Below, in pieces: positions 42,707-52,406 of a stretch of DNA of 64,000 nucleotides (position 1 is the first letter of the stretch; every line of letters begins with the position of its first letter). A program made the position numbers and the translations under genes. The DNA comes from JAVVEG01 sp032251455 (GTDB lineage Bacteria; Pseudomonadota; Gammaproteobacteria; Pseudomonadales; Pseudohongiellaceae): contig JAVVEG010000002.1 in NCBI GenBank assembly GCA_032251455.1, positions 62,001 through 126,000 of the forward strand, read 5' to 3'. Below the pieces are notes generated by a model. The model saw only the letters and a program-made list of their open reading frames with translations, was not told where the DNA came from and searched no databases.

Positions 42707-45700
42707 ATGTTTGAGCATTATCGTGTCTACCCTACCTACCGCCCACACCACAAAAGCAACACGCTTTGCACCGCCATATCCTTGGCAATTCTAGCTCTTT
42801 CCGCAGGAAGCACGCAGGCCCAGCCAGCCCAGGCGGCTCAGTCAGAGGTGGAAGAGGTAATTGTTACCGGGTCCTACATCCGCCGCAGTGAGGGGCTCAA
42901 TGCCGCATCACCCATCACCCAGCTGACAGCCGAAGACCTGGAAGCCGAAGGCACGGTCAATATGGCGCAAATAGTGCAGAACCTGACCTTTAATATTGGA
43001 ACCGGGGTATCCAACTCCATCCAGGGTACCACCAACCAGATTGCGGCCTTCAACCTGCGCGGACTTGGAACCAGTGCAACACTTGAGTTGATTGATGGAA
43101 AAAGGGTGCCAACCGATAATGTCCAGCGCATGATGCCAACCATTGCGATACAGCGCATGGATATCGTGACTGACGGCGCCGCAGCCTTGTATGGTTCTGA
43201 TGCGGTGGCTGGTGTGGTCAATATGGTGCCTTATACCAGCTATGACGGGTTCAAGCTGGAATACTATGAAGAAGGAGACAGCGAAGGCGATTTTCGCGAA
43301 ATTCAAACCTCTTTCATCGCTGGTAAGAGTTTCAACGATGTAGATATTGTTGTGGCGGGCTCTTACCGCGATGGTGGTCAATTGAGGTGGAACGAGAGAC
43401 CTGACCTGGCCAGGGCCGGGCTTACCCATAACAGTGGGGCAAATCCAGCCAACTGGAATGTGCCGCGACGAGACGCCAGTGGTCAGTTGACTGGAGCCTC
43501 TGCGAGCCTACCAGAACCCTCATGCGGCTCTGTGGTGGATGATCAGATGTCTACCGGAAATAACCCGTTTGGCGTGTTGGCCCTGGGCCGGTGCTGGTTG
43601 AGTTTTGGCGATACCCGGGATTTCATCGAAGCGATGGACGTGGGTTCGCTTTATGGCAATTTGAACTGGGATGTCAGCAGCGATTTGACGTTGTCTGCGC
43701 AACTTCTCTGGTCACGACAGATTGTAAGAGGACGGGAAAATGCGGGTAATCCGGGAGCAAGAGTTGCTGAGCTTCCAATTGTTCGTGGGGAACTTCCAGG
43801 CAACCCTTTCCGGGCGATGACCTCGACCGGGCAGGAATTATTTGCTGAGCCAGCGCGCGACGGTGCCGGTAATATCGTGCTCGATGGCCTGGGCAGACCG
43901 CTGCCTCTGCGCGGAAGCGATGGCCAGGTGGTGCTGGCTGCCAATCAATTGGCACCTATGGGTACGGATCCATTGGGAGGGGTTCCGTTTTATGAAGATG
44001 TCATTTTCGGTGCCTGGTTACCATTCGGTAAACTCGGCGGTAATACCCTGCCATCCTCATTCGGTTCTGATGGAACCAATCGGGAAGACGATGATCAGCG
44101 TGCCCTGCGCATGGCGTTTACTGCAGATTTCACCGTGCCCTATATCTCAGGATGGGAGGGCACGGCCTTCTATGTCTACGGTTCCGATAATAATCAGGAT
44201 TTGATGAATCAAAATTTCAGTTTCAGTGCAGTTGAACAAGGCCTGAGCTGTGATGTGGTCAATCAGGTGGAGTCCTGTTTCAATCCGTTCGGAGCAGTAG
44301 ATCCGGACTTGCGAAACTCACAGGAAGTGGCTAATTCCGTTGCGCCTCGTAACCGGCGAGATGATTTTAATCGGATACAGACGCTCGATGTCATTTTCAA
44401 TGGCACAATTCCCACCGGTAGATTTTCGCTTCCAGGAGGGGAAATAGGAGCTGCCATTGGCTACCAGCGTCGCGATGAGGAAATTGATGACGACCCTGCC
44501 CTGTCCAACCAGCTCAATGATCAGTTGATCGGCAGCCGGCTTCTGCCCCAGAAAGAGGATCGTTTTGTTAATGCCTGGTTTGCTGAAATTTTGCTGCCGA
44601 TTCTGGATAACCTTGAATTCAGCGCAGCGGTGCGCGATGAGGACTTCAGCACGGGACAGGGAGATACGGTAAATAAGTTTGGGATTGTCTACCGGCCAAC
44701 TGACTGGCTGCAATTACGGGCGACGGTGGGTGAGGCTTTTGTTGCGCCAACCCTGACTCAAATAACCCGTCAGGAAACCTGCGGTCTCAGTAACGTGAAT
44801 GATCCGTTTACTCCCTTCTCCGGGTTCGTCACCTCATGTATTGGTGGTAATCCTGACCTGCAATCAGAAACTTCTGATAGCACTTCTATCGGCTTTGACT
44901 TGACGCTTATCGATGGTTTGACGATTACAGCGAACTGGAGCAAGACTGAATTCGATGATCGTATCGTCAGCACGACCACCGAGGATATCATCAGGTCAGA
45001 TTTCCGCAAATTCCAGGAGTATTCTGGCTTTGTGCCTACGGCTACAAACCCGTTTCCTTCAGTGGCACTGTTGCAGCAATGGGTAAACAATCCACTTTCT
45101 GACAGGCGCGTCATCCGCAGTCCAACGGATATCACCACAGTGGCGCGAATCAATCAGAGTGATTCCAATGCCTCCAGCATGGATGTTGAAGCGTTCGATC
45201 TCCAGATAGGCTATACAAGAGACATAGGCAGATTCGGCAGTATACGTGCCAACCTGACAGGAACCTTTGTCGATGTCTATGACTTCCGGTTGTCGGAGTT
45301 TGACCCGGAACGTGATGCCGTGGGCAAGCAGAATAATCCTTTTGGTGCGGTCCCGGCCATTCCTGAGATTATGGCGAACTTACGTCTGGGCTGGTCTCTT
45401 GGTCGGCATACCGTCAACGCCACAGTGCGTTATGTGGACGAAGTGGATTTCGATGCAAATGAGTTCAGTTTCCAGCGGTTCTTCCCGGACAATAATTTCC
45501 GCTCCAACGCCAATGGAGAGATAAGTGCCTGGACGCAGCTGGATATGTTCTATACCTATCAGGGCCTTAACCTGGCTGGGCTGGGTGAGCTGACGTTTAC
45601 GCTGGGATCTCGCAACCTCACCGATCGTCAGGCCCAGAAAACCGGGCAGACAAGTGGTCTCGAAGCGCAATTGCAAAGCTCATTGGGCCGAGTGATATAT

Positions 45701-45724
45701 GCCAGGGCCAGCTTCGATTTTTGA
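42707..45724 (+). CDS. TonB-dependent outer-membrane receptor (1005 aa)
   Basis: A 1005-residue receptor. The signal peptide ends near TQA, the TonB-box-like EEVIVTGSYIRR follows, then the plug (NLRGLGTSATLELIDGKRVP, GAAALYGSDAVAGVVNM) and a large beta-barrel ending ARASFDF. It resembles the oversized receptors that marine gammaproteobacteria use for oligosaccharides or oligopeptides; no SusD-type partner is seen. ATG 42707 has GATGAGGAA eight bases upstream and an FNR-type site 53 bases away. A strong terminator follows. Confidence 0.94.
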   Translation: MFEHYRVYPTYRPHHKSNTLCTAISLAILALSAGSTQAQPAQAAQSEVEEVIVTGSYIRRSEGLNAASPITQLTAEDLEAEGTVNMAQIVQNLTFNIGTGVSNSIQGTTNQIAAFNLRGLGTSATLELIDGKRVPTDNVQRMMPTIAIQRMDIVTDGAAALYGSDAVAGVVNMVPYTSYDGFKLEYYEEGDSEGDFREIQTSFIAGKSFNDVDIVVAGSYRDGGQLRWNERPDLARAGLTHNSGANPANWNVPRRDASGQLTGASASLPEPSCGSVVDDQMSTGNNPFGVLALGRCWLSFGDTRDFIEAMDVGSLYGNLNWDVSSDLTLSAQLLWSRQIVRGRENAGNPGARVAELPIVRGELPGNPFRAMTSTGQELFAEPARDGAGNIVLDGLGRPLPLRGSDGQVVLAANQLAPMGTDPLGGVPFYEDVIFGAWLPFGKLGGNTLPSSFGSDGTNREDDDQRALRMAFTADFTVPYISGWEGTAFYVYGSDNNQDLMNQNFSFSAVEQGLSCDVVNQVESCFNPFGAVDPDLRNSQEVANSVAPRNRRDDFNRIQTLDVIFNGTIPTGRFSLPGGEIGAAIGYQRRDEEIDDDPALSNQLNDQLIGSRLLPQKEDRFVNAWFAEILLPILDNLEFSAAVRDEDFSTGQGDTVNKFGIVYRPTDWLQLRATVGEAFVAPTLTQITRQETCGLSNVNDPFTPFSGFVTSCIGGNPDLQSETSDSTSIGFDLTLIDGLTITANWSKTEFDDRIVSTTTEDIIRSDFRKFQEYSGFVPTATNPFPSVALLQQWVNNPLSDRRVIRSPTDITTVARINQSDSNASSMDVEAFDLQIGYTRDIGRFGSIRANLTGTFVDVYDFRLSEFDPERDAVGKQNNPFGAVPAIPEIMANLRLGWSLGRHTVNATVRYVDEVDFDANEFSFQRFFPDNNFRSNANGEISAWTQLDMFYTYQGLNLAGLGELTFTLGSRNLTDRQAQKTGQTSGLEAQLQSSLGRVIYARASFDF

Positions 45725-45791
45725 AACCGGTAAAATCAGGGATTGATTAAACCAAAGTCATGGGATGACCCAGGTTCCACACTAATGTGCA

Positions 45792-45832
45792 AACCACGTT
45801 TATTCTGAAATCATGAATAAACGTGGTTTTTT
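45792..45832 (+). terminator. Rho-independent terminator after the 42707 receptor
   Basis: AACCACGTTTATTC (45792-45805) pairs perfectly with GAATAAACGTGGTT (45815-45828), 14 pairs with a nine-base loop, followed by TTTTTT. It ends the receptor transcript about 70 bases after the stop and before the convergent chemoreceptor gene. Confidence 0.93.
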
Positions 45833-45900
45833 GTGTCCTCAGCAAAGCAGTTTAAAGGTCCATGCTGGGCACACCCGGCAGCCTGCTTTTGAACCGGCGG

Positions 45901-47412
45901 CTACCCTACCCGGAAGCGTTTCAGTTGCGCATCCAGCTCCTTGCTCAAGATTTGCAGCTCGGCACTGACGCTGGCCAGGTCAACTGCCTGAGTCACGTTG
46001 TTGCGAGCGATGTCGTCCACCGTGTGCAGATGCCGGGCTACATCATCACCGACCGTCGATTGTTCCTGGGAGGCTGCCGCGATCATGTCGTTGAGCCTGG
46101 AAATATTGGTGATTTCCGCCTCCATGCCAGACAGGGTGGTGGCGCTGGTATCGGCAGCATTCAGGCAGCGTTGTACCGCGTCCTGACTGCGCCGCATGGC
46201 GTCGTGGGCCGACTGTGAAGCCTGTTGCAGGCGCTCGATGATACTCTGGATTTCCGCAGTTGATTGAGCAGTGCGTTGTGACAGGTTGCGCACTTCATCG
46301 GCCACCACCGCAAAACCGCGCCCGTGATCACCGGCCCGTGCTGCTTCGATGGCTGCATTGAGGGCCAGCAGATTGGTTTGTTCCGCCACTGCCTTGATGA
46401 CGTCAACGACGTGGTCGATCTCCCTGGCCAGCTCGACTGTGCCCATTACCGCCTCGCCAGTCAGGGCGATGTCGTTGTTCAGGCTGCCAATTTCGCTTTT
46501 GATGTGTTGCATGGCCTTGTTGCCGTCGGCCGCGTGCACATCGGCATTGCGTGCAGCGGAAGCGGCATTTTCTGCACTGCGAGCCACTTCGGCAGTGGCC
46601 GATCCCATCTCCTGCATGGCCTGCACCATGTACTCGCTTTCATTGGCTTGTTGTTCGGCACTGCTGCTGACCTGTTGTGATTTATCGTTCAGCTTGCTGC
46701 CCATGGTCCGCAAGGAAACAAGTTTATGCTGAATGTCGCTGACCAGCGTCTCCAACTGACCCACAAAATCGTTGAATGCCCTGGTAATGGGTGTGTCGAG
46801 TGGTGCGCGACAGCTCAGGTTGATGGCATTGGGATCATGCACAATTTTCTGACTGGCTTGTGCCATGGCCTGACCTTCGGCGACGTCGGTCGCGGCCATT
46901 CTTGCCAGATAAATCAGCACGCCCGCTTCGGCCACCACATAAGCAGCATGGATGAAGATCATATTCCACGAGGCGTGCTCTGTAACCCAAATGGGCAAAC
47001 CATTGACTTGCATGGCGAAGAACAGGAAGTGGTGGATGGCGATGGTGACAGTGGCAACGAGTATGGGAGCCATGTCGCGGTAAGCAATCAGCAGTGCCAG
47101 CAGGACGAAGATCGAGAAGTGCATCTCGATGACGCCGTGGCTCTGCTGTATGTGCAGGGCTGACATGACCATGAAGGCAACAGCCATCAAACAGCGATAA
47201 AGCAGGCTGCCCTGCAGCGCGGGCAGCAGGGTGATCAAGGTAAACAATGTTCCGCCACCGACAAGAATTGATAACAGCCAGGTGTTGTGCCAGGGGGACA
47301 GTGCCAGGGAGTAGGCAAGACAGACGCCCAATACGACCAGCATGGTTCGGTCTGCCTGGCGGAGATAGGCTGCATTGGTGGTCGGGCTGGATTCACTTGC
47401 AATAGAGGTCAT
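45901..47412 (-). CDS. methyl-accepting chemotaxis protein without periplasmic sensor
   Basis: A 503-residue chemoreceptor. The N-terminal 190 residues are five or six membrane helices with very short loops, so sensing is by a membrane or cytosolic signal instead of a periplasmic domain. The cytoplasmic coiled-coil has the conserved tip DVIKAVAEQTNLLALNAAIE followed by ARAGDHGRGFAVVADEVR. There is no C-terminal NWETF-type pentapeptide for CheR docking. No other che gene is near. Confidence 0.92.
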   Translation of the reverse strand: MTSIASESSPTTNAAYLRQADRTMLVVLGVCLAYSLALSPWHNTWLLSILVGGGTLFTLITLLPALQGSLLYRCLMAVAFMVMSALHIQQSHGVIEMHFSIFVLLALLIAYRDMAPILVATVTIAIHHFLFFAMQVNGLPIWVTEHASWNMIFIHAAYVVAEAGVLIYLARMAATDVAEGQAMAQASQKIVHDPNAINLSCRAPLDTPITRAFNDFVGQLETLVSDIQHKLVSLRTMGSKLNDKSQQVSSSAEQQANESEYMVQAMQEMGSATAEVARSAENAASAARNADVHAADGNKAMQHIKSEIGSLNNDIALTGEAVMGTVELAREIDHVVDVIKAVAEQTNLLALNAAIEAARAGDHGRGFAVVADEVRNLSQRTAQSTAEIQSIIERLQQASQSAHDAMRRSQDAVQRCLNAADTSATTLSGMEAEITNISRLNDMIAAASQEQSTVGDDVARHLHTVDDIARNNVTQAVDLASVSAELQILSKELDAQLKRFRVG

Positions 47413-47784
47413 TTTATCTGCTCTTACAGAATGCCGGGGGGTTGATTAACTCTGTCCACTGTTGTCGGCTGGTTCATTGAGTTCTTGATACGTTTGGGTA
47501 GTTAAATCGGCAGGCTGGAAACCACTCCGTTGGTACAGATGGAGTCAATAGAGACAGTGCTGGGGTTCAAATCGGGCTGATTTGAAACATAGGCCATTTT
47601 GCATACTCTTCCTGAATAACAGCAAAATGAGTTCGGTTTACTCAAAGATAAATACAAGAACGTGCAATGTGTAAGGGCCAGGGCCTTCTGATATTAACCC
47701 TTGCGGGTTTGTCAGCTTATACGATGGCTGAGCGGGTTGCAGGTTGCCGGTTCGTGTAAAAGGAAAAAGATGCAGGCTTAGTTT
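47413..47784. other. 372-base divergent spacer
   Basis: No credible gene. A short hairpin AACCC-TTGC-GGGTT (47696-47709) followed by TTTG is weak. Promoters for the minus-strand chemoreceptor and the plus-strand YejM-like gene must be here, but I see no confident -35/-10 pair or named operator. Confidence 0.45.
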
Positions 47785-49641
47785 ATGGGGAATATTGATT
47801 TTTCATTCAGGCAGCGGCTGACCTGGGCATTTTCATTAATTTTGGCAAATGGCTTGATTGCCACATTGATTGCGTTGAGTTTTCTTAAGTGGATGACGAT
47901 AGAGGACAGTTATACAACGCTTTATCTCATGACTGTCTACGGTGGGCAATTTTTTTTACTTGCACTTTTATTAGGAGCGCCACTTCTAATTCTTACCGTA
48001 TTTTCTTGGCGAATACTGCTTATGAGCTTCGCAACTGTCTGGGCAACTGTGCTCATCTGCCTGCTGCTCCTTGATACTATTATCTATGCCCAATACCGTT
48101 TCCATTTCTCCGGCTTTATTCTCGAGCTGGTTACTCAGGCTGGTGGTGAAGTATTCAGTTTTTCATGGCAAACATGGGTCGAAGCAGGCTTGTTTGTCAC
48201 CGGTATACTTGTCGGGGAGGCATTCCTCGTTTGGTTCATGTTTTACTTCCGACCCAAAGGCAGATGGTTGGTCTCGGCCCTGATGCTTGTGTTAGGCCTG
48301 CAGATTACCGCGCACAGTTGGCATGCTTGGGCAGATGCCAATTATGATAACCGGATTACCGCTCTTACGCGGCATATCCCGCTTTATTACGCTGCAACGG
48401 CCAAACGGTTTTTCAGAAGCAAAGGCCTGGTGGATCCGCAACAGGTTCGCAACCAGGCGCAATCGGCAAGACTGGCATCAATCAAGCCTGCAAGTGATCA
48501 GCTGGACTACCCCAAAAGACCAATGTCATGTTCGCCACCAAAGTCGAAACACAATATTCTGATCATCGTTGTGGATTCATTGCGGTATGACATGCTGGAT
48601 AAGCGGTGGATGCCAGCCCTGTTCGAATTTTCACAGTCTGCGCTGGTATTTCATAACCATCGCAGTAATGGTAATGCTACCAAGCCGGGCATTTTCACAC
48701 TGTTTTATGGTGTCCCAGCCAGTTACTGGGATTCGTTCGCCGCCAGCCGTACACCGCCGCTGCTGATACAGCGAATTCAGGATCTTGGTTATGTCACTCA
48801 AATCCTTAGTTCGGCTACTTTGATTAGCCCTGCATTTGACCGTAATGTGTTCTCATCAGTAAAGGATCTGCGCCTGCGAACCCCAGGCAAAGACGCATGG
48901 CAGCAGGATGAGCGGATTACCGAGGATTGGCTGACGTTCCTTGATGACTGGCAAAAAAAAGAAGGGTCAAGTCCCTTTTTCGGATTCCTGTTCTACGACA
49001 GCCCTCATTCCTTTGAACCACCACCTGATTTTCCACGATATGAGCCTTTCTGGGACCCAATCAATGTACTTGAACTCAATAATGATTTCGACCCGGAACC
49101 TTATTTGAATGTCTATAAAACCACAGTGAAATATACCGACATGCTGATCGGAAAAGTATTGGATGATCTGGAAGAAAAAGGGTTGAAACAGGATACCATC
49201 GTGCTTGTCACCTCTGACCATGGGCAAGAGTTTAATGAGAATGGCAAGAACTACTGGGGGCATGGCAGCAACTTCTCCGATTACCAGCTGTGGGTTCCTC
49301 TGGTTGTGCATTGGCCTGGAAAGGAGCGGTCGGACATCAAAAGAGAGACTGTCCATTTTGACATTGCGCCGACGCTGTTGAGAGGGGCCTTGGGGTGTGC
49401 TGCAACGCCGGCAGACAATATTGCTTCAGATTTCGGCTTGTTCGAGGGACAGAGTCGAAATTGGACGATTGCGCACAGTTACATGAACTATGCGCTACTG
49501 GCCGATGAGACGATTTTCATCGCTAACCCGGTGGGAAATGTTGATATACTTGACAAACATCTTGATCCCAAGAAGTCATTCCATATGACCAAGGAACTTA
49601 TTGGTAACGTTCTTGAGGAGCTGTCCCGGTTTCATAAATAA
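47785..49641 (+). CDS. yejM: YejM/PbgA-like inner-membrane sulfatase-fold protein
   Basis: A 618-residue protein with about five membrane helices (residues 15-185) and a periplasmic sulfatase-fold domain. The linker HAWADANYDNRITAL followed by AATAKRFFRSKGLVDP matches the corresponding region of YejM/PbgA, which controls LPS synthesis and interacts with LapB. The fold motifs are VDSLRYDML (Asp264), NATKPGIFTLFYG (Thr299), SDHGQEF (Asp478, His479) and WGHGSNF (His493). Unlike the enterobacterial protein as I recall it, these metal and nucleophile positions are all preserved, so hydrolytic or transferase activity is possible. Confidence 0.82.
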   Translation: MGNIDFSFRQRLTWAFSLILANGLIATLIALSFLKWMTIEDSYTTLYLMTVYGGQFFLLALLLGAPLLILTVFSWRILLMSFATVWATVLICLLLLDTIIYAQYRFHFSGFILELVTQAGGEVFSFSWQTWVEAGLFVTGILVGEAFLVWFMFYFRPKGRWLVSALMLVLGLQITAHSWHAWADANYDNRITALTRHIPLYYAATAKRFFRSKGLVDPQQVRNQAQSARLASIKPASDQLDYPKRPMSCSPPKSKHNILIIVVDSLRYDMLDKRWMPALFEFSQSALVFHNHRSNGNATKPGIFTLFYGVPASYWDSFAASRTPPLLIQRIQDLGYVTQILSSATLISPAFDRNVFSSVKDLRLRTPGKDAWQQDERITEDWLTFLDDWQKKEGSSPFFGFLFYDSPHSFEPPPDFPRYEPFWDPINVLELNNDFDPEPYLNVYKTTVKYTDMLIGKVLDDLEEKGLKQDTIVLVTSDHGQEFNENGKNYWGHGSNFSDYQLWVPLVVHWPGKERSDIKRETVHFDIAPTLLRGALGCAATPADNIASDFGLFEGQSRNWTIAHSYMNYALLADETIFIANPVGNVDILDKHLDPKKSFHMTKELIGNVLEELSRFHK

Positions 49642-49761
49642 TAAAGGAACCAATTTCAGATACGCATGGAAAGGCTGGGCGTAACCAAGCAGTACCAAAG
49701 ATGTGTTGACTGATGAAGGTCCAGCCCGAGCCCCTGTTGATATACGGAGTTGACATCGATC

Positions 49762-51225
49762 ATGACCACACCAAACCTGATAATACACTCCCCCATCGAT
49801 GGCAGCGAAATCGGCAGGCTGCAGACCACTCCACTGGCGCAGGTGGAGGCGATGATGCAAACCTCACAGCGCGCTTTTGCGCAATGGCGGACAGTCCCTG
49901 CGCCGCGTCGGGGCGAACTGGTCAGATTGCTGGGCGAGGAACTGCGCGCTGCCAAGGACGAGCTGGGTCGGCTGGTTAGCCGCGAGGCGGGCAAGATTCG
50001 CTCGGAAGGCCTGGGCGAAGTGCAGGAAATGATCGACATCTGTGATTTCGCCGTTGGTCTGTCCCGCCAGCTTTATGGCTTGACGATTGCCTCGGAGCGG
50101 CCCGGTCACCGAATGATGGAAACCTGGCATCCGCTGGGGCCTTGCGCTGTCATCACCGCCTTCAATTTCCCGGTGGCCGTATGGGCCTGGAATACAGCAC
50201 TGGCGCTGGTCTGTGGCAATTCCGTGCTCTGGAAACCTTCGGAAAAAACCCCCTTCACTGCAGTCAAGAGCATGGCCATCCTGCAGCGCGCCCTGGAGCG
50301 CTTTGGGGATGCCCCGGATGGTCTGGTGCAACTCGTGCATGGTAGTGCCGAGGCAGGCGAGGCCCTGGTCAACTCACCGATGATTGCGCTGGTATCGGCG
50401 ACCGGTTCCAGCCGCATGGGTGCCATGGTGGGGCCGAAGGTGGCTGCGCGTTTTGGTCGGTCGATTCTGGAGCTGGGTGGCAATAATGCCATGATCGTGA
50501 CGCCGTCTGCCGACCTGACCATGGCCGTACGCGCCATTGTGTTTTCTGCCGTCGGCACAGCCGGGCAACGTTGCACCAGCCTGCGCCGCCTGATAGTGCA
50601 TGAAAGCATTCTACAGGCACTGCTTGAGCAATTGCGCCAGGTTTATCAGTCCCTGCCCATTGGTGACCCGACACAGGATAATACGCTGATTGGCCCGCTG
50701 ATTGACGCAGACGCCCTGCAGCACATGCAGGCTGCCCTGGACACAGCCCGCTCAGAAGGGGGCATCGTATATGGTGGGCGACCTGTCACCGAAGGCGTTC
50801 CTGCAGGCGGTGTCTATGTGGAACCGGCCATTGTGCTGATGCCGGAGCAAACCGACATCGTGCGCACAGAAACATTTGCGCCCATCCTCTATGTCATGTC
50901 CTATCGTGACCTGGATGCCGCCATCAGGATGCAGAATGATGTGCCGCAGGGTCTGTCGTCCTGCATTTTTACCATGAACCTGCGTGAAGCCGAATTGTTC
51001 CTCTCGGCGGCAGGGTCCGATTGTGGTATTGCCAATGTCAATATTGGACCATCCGGTGCTGAAATTGGCGGTGCCTTTGGTGGAGAAAAGGCAACCGGGG
51101 GCGGTCGCGAGAGTGGTTCGGATGCATGGAAGGGGTATATGCGTCGTCAAACCAGTACCGTTAACTATTCCGATCAGCTTCCACTCGCACAGGGCGTGAA
51201 GTTTGATGTTCAGGCGGGAGACTGA
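49762..51225 (+). CDS. aldehyde dehydrogenase, ALDH7/aminoadipate-semialdehyde type
   Basis: A 487-residue NAD-dependent aldehyde dehydrogenase. Catalytic Cys271 lies in GTAGQRCTSLRRL and Glu237 in LELGGNNA. The whole sequence follows the ALDH7A1/antiquitin pattern, including EVQEMIDICDFAVGLSR and GAFGGEKATGGGRESGSD, which indicates alpha-aminoadipic semialdehyde (or piperideine-6-carboxylate) oxidation in lysine breakdown. The start is ATG 49762; a TTG at 49750 is less likely. It is one base from the saccharopine dehydrogenase gene. Confidence 0.94.
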   Translation: MTTPNLIIHSPIDGSEIGRLQTTPLAQVEAMMQTSQRAFAQWRTVPAPRRGELVRLLGEELRAAKDELGRLVSREAGKIRSEGLGEVQEMIDICDFAVGLSRQLYGLTIASERPGHRMMETWHPLGPCAVITAFNFPVAVWAWNTALALVCGNSVLWKPSEKTPFTAVKSMAILQRALERFGDAPDGLVQLVHGSAEAGEALVNSPMIALVSATGSSRMGAMVGPKVAARFGRSILELGGNNAMIVTPSADLTMAVRAIVFSAVGTAGQRCTSLRRLIVHESILQALLEQLRQVYQSLPIGDPTQDNTLIGPLIDADALQHMQAALDTARSEGGIVYGGRPVTEGVPAGGVYVEPAIVLMPEQTDIVRTETFAPILYVMSYRDLDAAIRMQNDVPQGLSSCIFTMNLREAELFLSAAGSDCGIANVNIGPSGAEIGGAFGGEKATGGGRESGSDAWKGYMRRQTSTVNYSDQLPLAQGVKFDVQAGD

Positions 51226-51226
51226 G

Positions 51227-52336
51227 ATGAGCAAAGTGACGGATAGATTCGACCGGATAGCCGTGCTTGGCATTGGCAAGGTTGGGCTGCTGGCGGCGGA
51301 GATGTTGCAGGACAGTGGATTCGACGTGCTGGGCATCGATTCACGTGAACTGGAGACACCCTTTCGACTACTGGTTACCGATCTGACTGACGAGAGCCGT
51401 ATCCGGCAGGCGCTGAGTGGGCAGCAGGCTGTTCTGTCCTGTCTGCCTTATCACTTGAATATTGCCGTCAGCAGTATTGCGCATGATCTGGGCCTGCATT
51501 ATTTTGATCTGACCGAAGATGTGCCAACCACTCGGCATATCCGTGAGCTTGCGGAAACAGCGCAGGGCATCATGGCACCGCAATGTGGTCTGGCACCTGG
51601 CTTCGTCGGCATTGTTGCCGCGGATCTGGCGACCCGGTTCGAGCAGGTCAGATCGGTTCGGTTGCGCGTTGGTGCCTTGCCGCAAAATCCCACCGGGCTG
51701 CTGGGCTATGCCTTCAACTGGTCACCGGAGGGCGTGGTCAATGAATACCTGAATGACTGCGAGGTGATAGAGGAGGGCGTGCTGAAGTCAGTCTCGCCGA
51801 TGGAGTGGATAGAACAGGTCTATATTGACGGTATACACCTGGAAGCATTCACCACTTCGGGCGGCCTGGGTACCATGTGTGAAACGTATCTTGGCGTGAT
51901 TGACAATCTCGATTACAAGACCATGCGCTATCCGGGCCATGTGCAACTGATGAATTTCTTTTTCCATGAACTGTTGATGCGCGAAAACCGGGAAGATGCG
52001 GGGCGCATACTGACCCGTGCCAAGCCACCCGTCGATGAAGACGTGGTCTATGTGCATGTATCGGCAGAAGGAAGCATCAAGGGACAATTGCAGCGCAGGG
52101 AGTTTGTCCGCTCATTCTATCCGCTGGTGATCAATGGTTGTCAGCGTACCGCCATTGCCTGGACGACATCGGCTTCGGTCGTTGCCGTGATAGAAATGGT
52201 GCGTCATGGCGCTCTTCCTCAGAAGGGTTTTCTGAAGCAGGAAGATATTCCGTTGGCAGCTTACCTGGCCATGCGGACCGGTGATTATTTCAGGATTGGT
52301 CACAGAGGGAAAACCGGAAACCCAAAGCTGGGTTAA
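51227..52336 (+). CDS. saccharopine dehydrogenase family protein
   Basis: A 369-residue Rossmann-fold dehydrogenase, FDRIAVLGIGKVGLLAAEML at the N-terminus and the central APQCGLAPGFVGIVAADLA and TSGGLGTMCETY motifs of saccharopine dehydrogenases (glutamate-forming type). It would convert saccharopine to glutamate and aminoadipic semialdehyde, which the preceding ALDH7 oxidises. The ATG has GGGAG six bases upstream and follows the ALDH stop by one base. No lysine-ketoglutarate reductase domain is present in this protein or nearby. Confidence 0.9.
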   Translation: MSKVTDRFDRIAVLGIGKVGLLAAEMLQDSGFDVLGIDSRELETPFRLLVTDLTDESRIRQALSGQQAVLSCLPYHLNIAVSSIAHDLGLHYFDLTEDVPTTRHIRELAETAQGIMAPQCGLAPGFVGIVAADLATRFEQVRSVRLRVGALPQNPTGLLGYAFNWSPEGVVNEYLNDCEVIEEGVLKSVSPMEWIEQVYIDGIHLEAFTTSGGLGTMCETYLGVIDNLDYKTMRYPGHVQLMNFFFHELLMRENREDAGRILTRAKPPVDEDVVYVHVSAEGSIKGQLQRREFVRSFYPLVINGCQRTAIAWTTSASVVAVIEMVRHGALPQKGFLKQEDIPLAAYLAMRTGDYFRIGHRGKTGNPKLG

Positions 52337-52406
52337 GCCTTGACCGACCAAGCCTCGACCAAGCCCCAGTATTGGCGCCCATGCCATAGACTTATCCAGA
52401 GGCTCC

